Shown: one piece after another, positions 18,136-25,763 of the stretch | Position numbering within the stretch: position 1 is the stretch's first letter | Layout of the letters: each line of letters opens with the position of its first letter | Source: Halalkalibaculum roseum | Lineage (GTDB): Bacteria; Bacteroidota; Rhodothermia; Balneolales; Balneolaceae | Reading direction: 5' to 3' | DNA: 64,000 bases | NCBI RefSeq assembly: GCF_011059145.1 | Contig: NZ_JAALLT010000002.1 | Span: 310,001 to 374,000 of the forward strand | Notes under the pieces: generated by a model | Database searches by the model: none | Told to the model about the DNA's origin: nothing | Seen by the model: the letters and a program-made list of their open reading frames with translations, nothing else | Program-made: the position numbers and the translations under genes

Positions 18136-18771
18136 ATGCAAATACACTCTTTTACGGTTGGTCCATTTGCCGAAAATACCTACCTGATTACCGAGAATAA
18201 GAAAGGCTTACTAATTGATCCCGGCTTCCATGAAGATCATGAATTTAAAGCACTGCGGGAAAAGCTGTCTGAAACAGGGGTAGAGCTGCATGCCATCGTA
18301 TTGACGCATGCCCATGTAGATCATGTACTGGGCTTGAAGGTAACAAAAGATCATTTTGACGTACCCGTTTACTTGAATGACTCTGATTATTACCTCTGGA
18401 ATAATTACGCTTCACAGGCGCAGATGTTCGGCTTTAAGGCCAAGTCGTTTACATTCGAACCCTTACCCCTTAAAGAACAGAAAGGCTGGTCAACAGGTCC
18501 TTTCAGCTTCGATATTTTATACACGCCGGGCCACTCGCCGGATCATATCTCTCTATACCAACCGGAAGAAAGAGTTGTCATTGCCGGAGATGCGCTTTTT
18601 AAACAGGGAATCGGACGCACCGATCTGTACAAAGGTAGTTTTGAACGGCTGGAGAAGTCAATCAGGAAAGAGTTGTATGAGCTTCCGGATGAGACTGAAG
18701 TGTATCCGGGTCATGGACCGAAAACAACAATTGGCTATGAAAAGGAAAATAATCCGTTTGTGAAAGGGTGA
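18136..18771 (+). CDS. Metallo-beta-lactamase-fold hydrolase (glyoxalase II-like)
   Basis: A 211-residue metallo-hydrolase. The metal motif THAHVDH (His58, His60, Asp62, His63) is complete, and TPGHSPDH, AGDALFKQGIGRTDLYKG and VYPGHGP supply the remaining ligands. This layout is that of the GloB-like/YcbL subgroup, which hydrolyses thioesters such as S-lactoylglutathione, although substrate specificity in the short members is uncertain. It lies alone between the rpmE terminator and a convergent TPR gene. Confidence 0.88.
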   Translation: MQIHSFTVGPFAENTYLITENKKGLLIDPGFHEDHEFKALREKLSETGVELHAIVLTHAHVDHVLGLKVTKDHFDVPVYLNDSDYYLWNNYASQAQMFGFKAKSFTFEPLPLKEQKGWSTGPFSFDILYTPGHSPDHISLYQPEERVVIAGDALFKQGIGRTDLYKGSFERLEKSIRKELYELPDETEVYPGHGPKTTIGYEKENNPFVKG

Positions 18772-18809
18772 AATAAAATTTTGTTTCGAGGGTAGCCGGT
18801 GAAATTGTC

Positions 18810-19445
18810 CTATTCCTCTTCTGATTCCTTTCTCTTCTTTTGCACCTCTTTCAGTTCGGCGATCTTTTCCTCGTAGTACTCCTTTTTATGCTTGTTTAGC
18901 TTCTTGAGGCGAGTATAAGTCTTAATCGCAGCTTCCGTTTTACCTTGTGTTTCATGAATATTTGCGAGAGTATCAGAGACAATATCATCGGTCTCACCGC
19001 TATCGGATGAAACGGAAGAGGTTGTTTCTTCATCTTCAGAAAGTGTAATTCGTTCCGATTCGACCTCTGCAAGTTTTTCAATCAGTGCATCAAGATTTAG
19101 AACTGGGCCTGCTTCCGCACTTATAGCTCCGGATTTGCTTCGTGCCGGTTTTCCGGTGTCAGGTACCCAAGCATCAAAACGGTCAGGATGAACGAGGTAG
19201 TAGTGCAGTTTTTCAAAGAATGGACTTCCGGGAGCGTAGATTTTAGCTTTCAGTGCCTGTTCAACAGCTTCCTCATTTCTATCCTGCATGTGATAGAACC
19301 AGGCGAGAAGAAAATGTCCTACCGCATCGGGACCTCGCTTTAACAGCTGTCTTTCCAGCCTGAGAATGGCATTCTGTGGTTTCTGCTGGAAATGCTCTGC
19401 GTAAGAAACTAGAGATTTTGGCAGTTCAAAAGGTAGTTGAGACAT
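18810..19445 (-). CDS. TPR-containing protein of unknown function
   Basis: A 211-residue soluble protein without a signal peptide. Residues 15-80 form helical repeats (LLAWFYHMQDRNEEAVEQAL is a good TPR). A Ser/Glu-rich linker follows at about residues 135-165, then another TPR-like pair (DTLANIHETQGKTEAAIKTY), and the protein ends in a Lys/Glu-rich helix likely to form a coiled coil. It is probably a cytoplasmic scaffold. It is 173 bases downstream of lptE on the same strand, separated by a palindromic repeat, so linkage with lptE is uncertain. Confidence 0.75.
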   Translation of the reverse strand: MSQLPFELPKSLVSYAEHFQQKPQNAILRLERQLLKRGPDAVGHFLLAWFYHMQDRNEEAVEQALKAKIYAPGSPFFEKLHYYLVHPDRFDAWVPDTGKPARSKSGAISAEAGPVLNLDALIEKLAEVESERITLSEDEETTSSVSSDSGETDDIVSDTLANIHETQGKTEAAIKTYTRLKKLNKHKKEYYEEKIAELKEVQKKRKESEEE

Positions 19446-19523
19446 CCGTGCTTATTGGTTCCCGAAAAAGTGTACACTATAATACGAATTGTTGCCGCTA
19501 GCAGTCAAGGAGCTATTAATTGT

Positions 19524-19608
19524 TGAATTGGTGAATTGATGATTTGTTGAATAAAGTAATTGTTATAATTCTTGTAAATCTTCACGCATTTGTCAATTCA
19601 CCAATTCA
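19524..19608. repeat. Long inverted repeat in intergenic gap
   Basis: tgaattggtgaattga at 19524-19539 and tcaattcaccaattca at 19593-19608 are exact reverse complements (16 bp) separated by 53 bases. The gap lies between lptE and the TPR gene, both on the minus strand. The arms themselves are made of repeated gaattg words. It could form a cruciform or a transcript hairpin, but it has no T-run typical of an intrinsic terminator. Confidence 0.7.
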
Positions 19609-19618
19609 CTAAATAGTA

Positions 19619-20128
19619 TCACCACCCGCTGACGGCATCGTTGAACATATTATTTGCGATCTGCTCAATGGCTTCTTCTGCGGCGTTGGTTTCGCCCTGT
19701 ATGGGATCTTCATTGGGATCGTAAGTTGCTTTACCGGTATAGGAATTACTCCACTCAGGCTGCTCTTGATCGGTGTACTGGTACGTGGCTCTCACGGTAA
19801 TGGTAACCTCATTTTGCTCTGCTTCCTGATCACCCGTGATGCTGAACGGTCGATTTTGGTAGGAAACAATGGAACCCTCCAGCACGGCATCTGCTTCACC
19901 CCGCGAGTTGGCCGAGCGCAGGCGTGTCTGATTGATAAATCGATTGATAATGATCTGATTCAATCTGTCACTTAGATCACCTATCCCGCTGGAGGATTGA
20001 TCAGCAAAGAAGGGTATGAATATCGAACTTACATTCTCAGGAATGGAGGTACCTGTGAAACTGTACCGAACACATCCACTGGCGAGCAACAGTACCAGGA
20101 AGAGTGGAATCCATCTTCTGGCTTTCAT
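19619..20128 (-). CDS. lptE: LPS-assembly lipoprotein LptE
   Basis: A lipoprotein of about 169 residues that would plug and assemble LptD, the outer-membrane lipopolysaccharide translocon. The chosen start at 20128 gives a classical signal, MKARRWIPLFLVLLLASGC, with lipobox LASGC; starts at 20173 or 20161 would add 15 or 11 residues before it. The body IPENVSSIFIPFFADQ, followed by RLNQIIINRFINQTRL and the DAVLEGSIVSYQNRPFS strand, fits the Bacteroidota LptE family. It lies 20 bases (from the long start) to 65 bases downstream of the sigma-54 activator gene, a pairing seen in related genomes. Confidence 0.85.
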   Translation of the reverse strand: MKARRWIPLFLVLLLASGCVRYSFTGTSIPENVSSIFIPFFADQSSSGIGDLSDRLNQIIINRFINQTRLRSANSRGEADAVLEGSIVSYQNRPFSITGDQEAEQNEVTITVRATYQYTDQEQPEWSNSYTGKATYDPNEDPIQGETNAAEEAIEQIANNMFNDAVSGW

Positions 20129-20193
20129 AGAAAGATCACGCTTTTTAAAGGCAGATATCATGTTGGGGTTCATAAGATGAAATAAAAATCGAT

Positions 20194-21495
20194 TTACTGC
20201 AGTCCGTACTGATCCAGTTTTCGGTACAGTGTTCTTTCGCTGATACCCAGTGCTTCGGAGGCTTTTCGGCGATTGCCGTCAAATTTATTCAACGCCTGTT
20301 CAATAAGAAACTGCTCGGTCTTCTCAATGGAAGGTATGATATCTCCGTTAAAAAATTCACGAAATTCGTTTTGTTCTTCCGGTTCTTCTTCAGAAATGTC
20401 AGCATCAGCAAAGGATTGCACGCCGAGTGACTCACTTTCCGTTTCGCTGACATCAGATTTGATATCATACATTTCACTGCTCTGCATTTCATCCTGAATA
20501 TTCTGAGGCAAGGCCTTCAGATTTTTTCCGGAAAATGTAGAATACAGAAAACTGGCTAGCATCTTTTTAAGGTCGCCGATATCACTTCTCAATTCGACCA
20601 GTGCCTTATAAATTAGCTGTTGATCACCTGCTCCAAAAGAGGCACCGTCCTGAGACCGATTTTGCTCTACATCCCGGGATAATACAGGCAGGTTATCGGC
20701 AGAGCCGGTATGCTGACGGCCCTTAAGATATTTCTGAAGTTTTTCGGTATCAATAAACTGTGATTTTTCAAGCACTACAAGCTGTTCTGCCACATTCTTC
20801 AACTCTCGCACGTTGCCGGGCCAGCGATAGGAAACCAGCAGATCTTTGGCGTCATCAGAAAACCCTTTAAAGACCGAATCGTATTTAGCCGAGAATTCCG
20901 TAACAAACTTTCTGAATATGGGAATGATGTCGTCCTGTCTTTCCCGAAGCGGAGGGAGCTTGATTTTCACAGTATCCAGCCGATAGTAGAGGTCTTCCCT
21001 GAAATTGCCCTCTTTGACTTCATTCCATAGATCCTTATTGGTAGCTGCAATCACACGCACATCAGTGGTGCGCAGTTTGCTGGAACCTACCCTGAAATAT
21101 TCACCTGATTCAAGAACGCGAAGCAGTTTTACCTGCACATTTTTGGGTGTATCACCGATCTCATCGAGAAAGATGGTACCGGCATCGGCTTTTTCAAAAT
21201 ATCCTTCTCTTGCTTCATGGGCCCCTGTAAATGAGCCTTTTTCGTGACCAAAGAGCTCACTTTCAATGATGCCTTCCGGAATGGCACCGCAATTGACAAT
21301 GACCAGGTCATTATGTTTACGCTGACTGATGGAATGTATGGCACGTGCCGTGATATCCTTACCTACACCGCTTTCTCCTTTTAGCAGTATGGTGATATCG
21401 GTGTCTGCAACCTGCATAATTTTATCGATAACCTGCTTAAGTGCAGCAGATTCACCGATCAATCCAAATCTTTCCTGAAATGCTTCACGATCCAT
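20194..21495 (-). CDS. Sigma-54-dependent transcriptional activator without receiver domain
   Basis: A 433-residue bacterial enhancer-binding protein. The AAA+ domain starts almost at the N-terminus (Walker A GESGVGKD near residues 40-47; sigma-54 contact loop GSFTGA; Walker B TIFLDEIGD; RYRWPGNVRELKN-type ending) and the C-terminus carries a Fis-type helix-turn-helix, NRRKASEALGISERTLYRKL. No receiver, GAF or PAS domain precedes the ATPase, so activity must be set by a partner or by expression, as in PspF. An unusual 150-residue acidic linker (about residues 245-390) separates ATPase and HTH. The contact loop has Ser for the usual Ala. Confidence 0.93.
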   Translation of the reverse strand: MDREAFQERFGLIGESAALKQVIDKIMQVADTDITILLKGESGVGKDITARAIHSISQRKHNDLVIVNCGAIPEGIIESELFGHEKGSFTGAHEAREGYFEKADAGTIFLDEIGDTPKNVQVKLLRVLESGEYFRVGSSKLRTTDVRVIAATNKDLWNEVKEGNFREDLYYRLDTVKIKLPPLRERQDDIIPIFRKFVTEFSAKYDSVFKGFSDDAKDLLVSYRWPGNVRELKNVAEQLVVLEKSQFIDTEKLQKYLKGRQHTGSADNLPVLSRDVEQNRSQDGASFGAGDQQLIYKALVELRSDIGDLKKMLASFLYSTFSGKNLKALPQNIQDEMQSSEMYDIKSDVSETESESLGVQSFADADISEEEPEEQNEFREFFNGDIIPSIEKTEQFLIEQALNKFDGNRRKASEALGISERTLYRKLDQYGLQ

Positions 21496-21796
21496 AGAGG
21501 ATAAAATCTAAAAATGTTGATTCGTATTTGCTTCCAAATCCAAACTTAAAGTTAACAAAACGTATCATATTCGCATAATTCAAAGACCTTACACGACTAT
21601 GACAAAGACTTAACAGTCAGTCTTAAAATACCATTCGATCAATATTTTGGTACTTGTGAAATTAATTATCCAAAAAGCGTTAATAAGCCGGAATATGCCT
21701 GTAGTTTGCAGTTCCTAAAAACCACAATTTTTTAGTAACCATTTCTTTTTTCAGTCGTCATATCCACAGCAATAGAGAAATATCTCGTTGGTCTAT

Positions 21797-22021
21797 ATGG
21801 CTAAAAACAAAAAAGAGACAGCAAATATGGAAAAGTACAACTCCGTTTTAGACGAAATAGAAGCTGATTTTGAGGAAAAAAGTGATAAAAAAATGTTCTG
21901 GAAGAATATCAGGCAAAATGAGGATTGCAGTGATCTCACGGTTGCTCAGGATCTGAGTGTATCCATCATGACGATCTTTGAAATTGAGTCAATCGAAATG
22001 AAAGAAGGCTTTATTTACTGA
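21797..22021 (+). CDS. Small charged protein of unknown function
   Basis: A 74-residue frame with an ATG at 21797 (an in-frame TTG lies 9 bases earlier). It is rich in Lys and Glu with the look of a real small protein: a helical, charged N-terminal half and a more hydrophobic end. No family is recognised. It lies 80 bases before an ECF sigma factor gene on the same strand and could be co-transcribed with it. Size and lack of homologues known to me keep confidence low. Confidence 0.4.
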   Translation: MAKNKKETANMEKYNSVLDEIEADFEEKSDKKMFWKNIRQNEDCSDLTVAQDLSVSIMTIFEIESIEMKEGFIY

Positions 22022-22066
22022 TAAGTATAAAACTGAATTGAAGGTTATCAAATAAGTTATTTATAA

Positions 22067-22099
22067 TACGTCTCAAATACACTGCGTAAAAGAGACGTA
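22067..22099. promoter_or_regulatory. Inverted repeat at the ECF sigma gene start
   Basis: tacgtctc (22067-22074) and gagacgta (22092-22099) are perfect reverse complements with a 17-base loop, ending one base before the ATG at 22101. The left arm contains cgtct, the core of many ECF sigma -10 elements, but no convincing -35 element at standard spacing was found. It may be an operator or a 5' leader hairpin that limits translation. Confidence 0.45.
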
Positions 22100-22100
22100 A

Positions 22101-22664
22101 ATGACCGAAGAGACATCCGACGAAATTCAGTTAATTGACAAAATTCTGGATGGTAATAATAACCATTACCGGAAGCTTGTTGATAGATATGCGCCAGTCG
22201 TTTTTCATGTGGTCAGAGGTTTTGTAAATGATGAGGAAGAAGTTCAGGAATTGGCGCAGCAAATATTTGTAAAGACCTATGAAAAACTGGATTCGTTTAA
22301 CCGTCAATCAAAATTTTCTTCCTGGTTGTACATGATTGCTAAAAATCACTGCAGGGATTACGCCAAGAATATCAGGCGTAATAACAAGAGGTTCAGTGAG
22401 ATGGAAAGTTTTGAATTGCAATCTAAAATGTCGCAAGAAAACACAACCGAAGAAGAAATTGAAGTAAAAGAACAGAGTGCATTGTTAAGCATGGCCTTGA
22501 AGCAGATTAACTCTGATTACGCAGAGGCATTTTTAATGAAATATCGTGATGACATGACTTACAAGGCGATGGCATCACGATTAGGTGAATCGGTGAGTGC
22601 ACTGAAAGTACGTGTCCACAGGGCTCGCAAGGAGTTGAAAGACATTATGGAACAGAAAAGCTAA
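22101..22664 (+). CDS. ECF-type RNA polymerase sigma factor
   Basis: A 187-residue extracytoplasmic-function sigma factor. Region 2 spans about residues 24-95 (DEEEVQELAQQIFVKTYEKL then SSWLYMIAKNHCRDY) and region 4 about residues 130-183 (YRDDMTYKAMASRLGESVSA, then LKVRVHRARKEL). The regions are joined by an acidic linker. Five bases after its stop begins a membrane protein with anti-sigma layout, so this sigma is probably held inactive at the inner membrane until a periplasmic signal arrives. The inverted repeat in front of its start may serve in autoregulation. Confidence 0.93.
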   Translation: MTEETSDEIQLIDKILDGNNNHYRKLVDRYAPVVFHVVRGFVNDEEEVQELAQQIFVKTYEKLDSFNRQSKFSSWLYMIAKNHCRDYAKNIRRNNKRFSEMESFELQSKMSQENTTEEEIEVKEQSALLSMALKQINSDYAEAFLMKYRDDMTYKAMASRLGESVSALKVRVHRARKELKDIMEQKS

Positions 22665-22669
22665 ATGCT

Positions 22670-23374
22670 ATGAACCAGACAAAAGAAGAAATACTTCGCA
22701 AATACCTTGACGGTGACTTAAGTGCCGATGAGGAGCAGCAAGCATTGCATATGATTGCTGATGATGAGGATATGCGTTCCTTGCTTCGTTTTGAACAGCT
22801 GTTGAACGGAACGGATTTTTCTTCCTATGAGGTACCTGAAGGTTTCAGCGATTCGGTCATGCAGGCAATTGATACTGCCGAGGAAACGGTTCATGAGACG
22901 CAACCCGGCTTTGCAGCTCAGTTTATGAATTGGATAGGCTCACTTTTTGAACCACGGGAAATTCAGATGCGCCCGGCTTTCGCAATGGCCATGGTGCTGC
23001 TGATAGCCGTATTAGTTGGCTTACCCTATGTTTCTGAACAATCCGCTGATAACCAGATTGTGACGAATAATATTGACGGTCCCGTTGTAGAGCAGGTTTC
23101 TGACAGCGGTGAACAGGTATGGACCCGCTTTGTTTACATTGATAAAGATGCAGAATCAGTAAGTATCGCCGGTGATTTTAGCGACTGGAATCCAATAGAA
23201 CTCACCAAGCAAAACCTCAACGGTCAACAAGTATGGACCGGTTTGATACCGATGGATCGAGGCGAGCATCGCTATATGTTTATCAAAAACGGCGAAAAAT
23301 GGGTTACCGATCCGCTGGCTCCTGTTCAGCAGGATGACGGCTTCGGTAATAAAAATGCAGTTATCTATTTATGA
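22670..23374 (+). CDS. Anti-sigma-like membrane protein with periplasmic CBM48 domain
   Basis: A 234-residue single-pass protein. The N-terminal 95 residues are acidic and helical (KYLDGDLSADEEQQALHMIA), the usual arrangement of sigma-binding heads in Bacteroidota anti-sigma factors; it lacks a zinc-binding HxxxCxxC. A membrane helix spans about residues 103-121. The periplasmic part (about 148-234) is an early-set/CBM48 domain like the AMPK beta glycogen-binding module: VSIAGDFSDWNPIEL, then GEHRYMFIKNGEKWVTDP. It sits between the sigma factor and an outer-membrane protein with the same domain, overlapping the latter by 4 bases. Glycan binding is inferred. Confidence 0.82.
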   Translation: MNQTKEEILRKYLDGDLSADEEQQALHMIADDEDMRSLLRFEQLLNGTDFSSYEVPEGFSDSVMQAIDTAEETVHETQPGFAAQFMNWIGSLFEPREIQMRPAFAMAMVLLIAVLVGLPYVSEQSADNQIVTNNIDGPVVEQVSDSGEQVWTRFVYIDKDAESVSIAGDFSDWNPIELTKQNLNGQQVWTGLIPMDRGEHRYMFIKNGEKWVTDPLAPVQQDDGFGNKNAVIYL

Positions 23375-24648
23375 TCCGTAGAGAACTCCTCATAGCATTA
23401 TTATTCAGTCTGTTACCCTGTTTGTCATTCGCTCAGAATTGGCATACGATGGTATCTGTAGACTCCAGGGTGGGCTATTCCAGCAATACCTATCTGAACC
23501 CGTTTTTTGCGGAATGGGATGAATCGGCTAGTTCCGGGTACGGACTGGTTTCGGTATTCGGGCAGTCTTTCTGGAACGACAGCAATAATAGTGTGGATAT
23601 TACACTCGGTCTGGTAGCAGAGCCATTTCTAAACAACCAAAACATTTGGAGAGGCGGACTCAGCATGGTAGAGTATCGCAGAAGATTCTCTCCGGATTTT
23701 AACGGTGGTATTGAGGCCGGTGGAAGTTATTTCAGCAGTAATTTCAAGCGAACCATGGTTTGGGCTCAACCTTATGTTACCTGGTTTGTATCTCCGTTTA
23801 CTTCGCTCAAACTCAAGCTTGGTGTCAATCATCGATCATACAAGAATTTTTCTGACAGTTTAAATACCAACCGACGTTTTGACTTTTACGGGTTGGAGTT
23901 TGAAAGCTGGCCAACCTACAACTGGCAGCTGAGAGCTACCTTATTCAGTTCCCTGGATAAACTACCCGCTGTAAATGAACAGTTCAGTTCTACCATATCC
24001 GCCGGTTACGTATTTCTTAATGGATCGAGTATTACAGCTAAAGCGGGTATTGAACAATTTGGCTTCGACTTTACGACCACAACAACAAGTGGGGGGGCGC
24101 CTGTAGGAAATCCCGGTGGAGGACCACCGCCCGAAACACAGACTGTTACAAACCAGGAGTTTGATCGCATACTACGATTGGGCTTGACAGGTGATTATCC
24201 TATAAACAAAACGGTTTCAATATTTGCATCGATAGAAGGTTTGAACAGGAATATTACGACATCTGATGAAAGGATCACGGATATGCAGATATCCGGCGGT
24301 GTTCGTCTTTCACTGCAGCCCAATATCATAAGACGTTCTTCCAATAGGGTCATCGAGCCTGAATGGGAGAAAAGAAGAGAGCAGCTGATGGCAATGAATA
24401 TAAACTTCAGCGGTGGAGGCAGATTATACCTGGTAGGCGATTTCAATAATTGGAACAGAGCCGGTATCCCGCTGACACAACAAAACAAAAAGACATACGC
24501 CGCAGAGATCTCGTTAGATTCTGGCGCTTATGAATACAAGATACTCCATGTGGAAGGAGATACCGAAGAATGGCTAAAATTTTCAAACGACACCTATACC
24601 GTTGACGACGGATTCGGCGGAGAGAATGCAATGTTACTCGTCGAATAA
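23371..24648 (+). CDS. Outer-membrane barrel-like protein with C-terminal CBM48 domain
   Basis: A 425-residue exported protein. A signal peptide (about residues 5-21, cut near SFAQ) precedes about 310 residues of alternating aromatic and polar strands, typical of an outer-membrane beta barrel. A Gly/Pro-rich loop (TSGGAPVGNPGGGPPPETQ) lies near residues 232-252. The last 84 residues form a CBM48-type module, RLYLVGDFNNWNRAGIPLTQ followed by AYEYKILHVEGDTEEW. It begins inside the stop codon of the anti-sigma gene (ATGA), implying coupled translation. Carrying the same domain as its neighbour, it may be the outer-membrane half of a carbohydrate-responsive pair. No known family name can be given for the barrel. 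Confidence 0.75.
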   Translation: MIRRELLIALLFSLLPCLSFAQNWHTMVSVDSRVGYSSNTYLNPFFAEWDESASSGYGLVSVFGQSFWNDSNNSVDITLGLVAEPFLNNQNIWRGGLSMVEYRRRFSPDFNGGIEAGGSYFSSNFKRTMVWAQPYVTWFVSPFTSLKLKLGVNHRSYKNFSDSLNTNRRFDFYGLEFESWPTYNWQLRATLFSSLDKLPAVNEQFSSTISAGYVFLNGSSITAKAGIEQFGFDFTTTTTSGGAPVGNPGGGPPPETQTVTNQEFDRILRLGLTGDYPINKTVSIFASIEGLNRNITTSDERITDMQISGGVRLSLQPNIIRRSSNRVIEPEWEKRREQLMAMNINFSGGGRLYLVGDFNNWNRAGIPLTQQNKKTYAAEISLDSGAYEYKILHVEGDTEEWLKFSNDTYTVDDGFGGENAMLLVE

Positions 24649-24667
24649 ATATTGGAAGGTTATTATT

Positions 24668-25579
24668 ATGAAACATTCAAAACATATGTTACCGAAATTA
24701 CTGGCAATCCCTCTGCTGTTACTGGGTTTAACACTTCTGCCATCGTTATTGCAGGCGCAAGCTACATCTCTGCAGGAGATGATGGAGCAAGCCCGAAATA
24801 AGGGTGTTGAGCAAACCCAGCTTCAGGAGTTACAGAAACGTGCGCAAAGCAGAGGATTGACCGATCAGCAGTTGATGGAGATTATTGAACCGGCTATAGC
24901 TTTGGCCGACGAAAACCTGCCTTCCGAGACGGTATTGCAGAAAGCTCTTGAAGGGTTATCGAAAGGAGTTCCCGCCAATAGAATGATGCCTGTACTTAGA
25001 AGCATGCAACAGTCAGTGCAAAATGCCGGACCTGTAGTCGAATCGTGGATAGAACGTCCAAATGTACAGCAGATGATGAACCGGCCTGATGCAGGAATGA
25101 ACAAGCAACAGTTCAGAAATGAAATGATCAAGGCAACATCTCGCGGCTTTATGAATGATATTCCTGCCGAAGAAATGCAGAAATTGCTTGACGAAATAGG
25201 AAGCGGTGAACTTTCCGGAAATACCGATCCGTCAAATGTAGTTGCATCAGTCGGTGTATTTGCAGAGTTACCCTCGACATTAGAGCAACCGGAAGCTTCG
25301 CGTTCACTTATTGTCAGGTCCCTGAAAGGCGGTTTTAAAACAGCTGAAATTCAGAGACTGCCTGCAGCCATGAAAATGGCCCAGCAGAGAAGCCAACTTC
25401 CTGCAGCCAGCGTCATCGAGGGAGTGGCCCGCCAGATGAGAGACGGTATTCCGGCCAAAAAGATATTACAGAATCTTTTCAATGGAAATGTGGGTGGAGG
25501 CCCTCCCGGTGGAACCCCTCCGGGACTTGAAAACAAGCAAAACCGGGGTAACAGCGGTAATAATGGGAATAACGGTTAA
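24668..25579 (+). CDS. Exported helical protein with Gly/Pro/Asn-rich tail
   Basis: 303 residues from the ATG at 24668, which is preceded by ggaagg and yields a signal peptide ending in LLQAQA. The body is made of short, similar amphipathic helices (LQEMMEQARNKGVEQTQL, then LQKALEGLSKGVPANRMMP, then VIEGVARQMRDGIPAKKILQ), suggesting a repeat structure of roughly 35-45 residues. The C-terminus is low complexity: GGGPPGGTPPG and then Asn/Gly repeats. No family is recognised. It is 19 bases after the CBM48 barrel gene and the operon ends at the terminator just downstream, so it belongs to the ECF sigma unit. Confidence 0.75.
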   Translation: MKHSKHMLPKLLAIPLLLLGLTLLPSLLQAQATSLQEMMEQARNKGVEQTQLQELQKRAQSRGLTDQQLMEIIEPAIALADENLPSETVLQKALEGLSKGVPANRMMPVLRSMQQSVQNAGPVVESWIERPNVQQMMNRPDAGMNKQQFRNEMIKATSRGFMNDIPAEEMQKLLDEIGSGELSGNTDPSNVVASVGVFAELPSTLEQPEASRSLIVRSLKGGFKTAEIQRLPAAMKMAQQRSQLPAASVIEGVARQMRDGIPAKKILQNLFNGNVGGGPPGGTPPGLENKQNRGNSGNNGNNG

Positions 25580-25610
25580 GTCCTTACATCACTAAAAGCT
25601 TTTTAAACTT

Positions 25611-25643
25611 AAAAGCGCATCCAAATCAGGTGCGCTTTTTTTA
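25611..25643 (+). terminator. Intrinsic terminator of the ECF sigma operon
   Basis: aaaagcgca (25611-25619) pairs exactly with tgcgctttt (25631-25639) around an 11-base loop and is followed by a T-run. It lies 32 bases after the stop of the exported helical protein. Confidence 0.85.
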
Positions 25644-25763
25644 TATCCCACCTGATGTACTCTCAAGGGCTATTTTGCGCACTAATTTTATTGTAACCCT
25701 TTTATTTTTCGATCGTCTTACCCACAGATTCAAAAAATATTCCATAATTAACCGAGTTAAACT

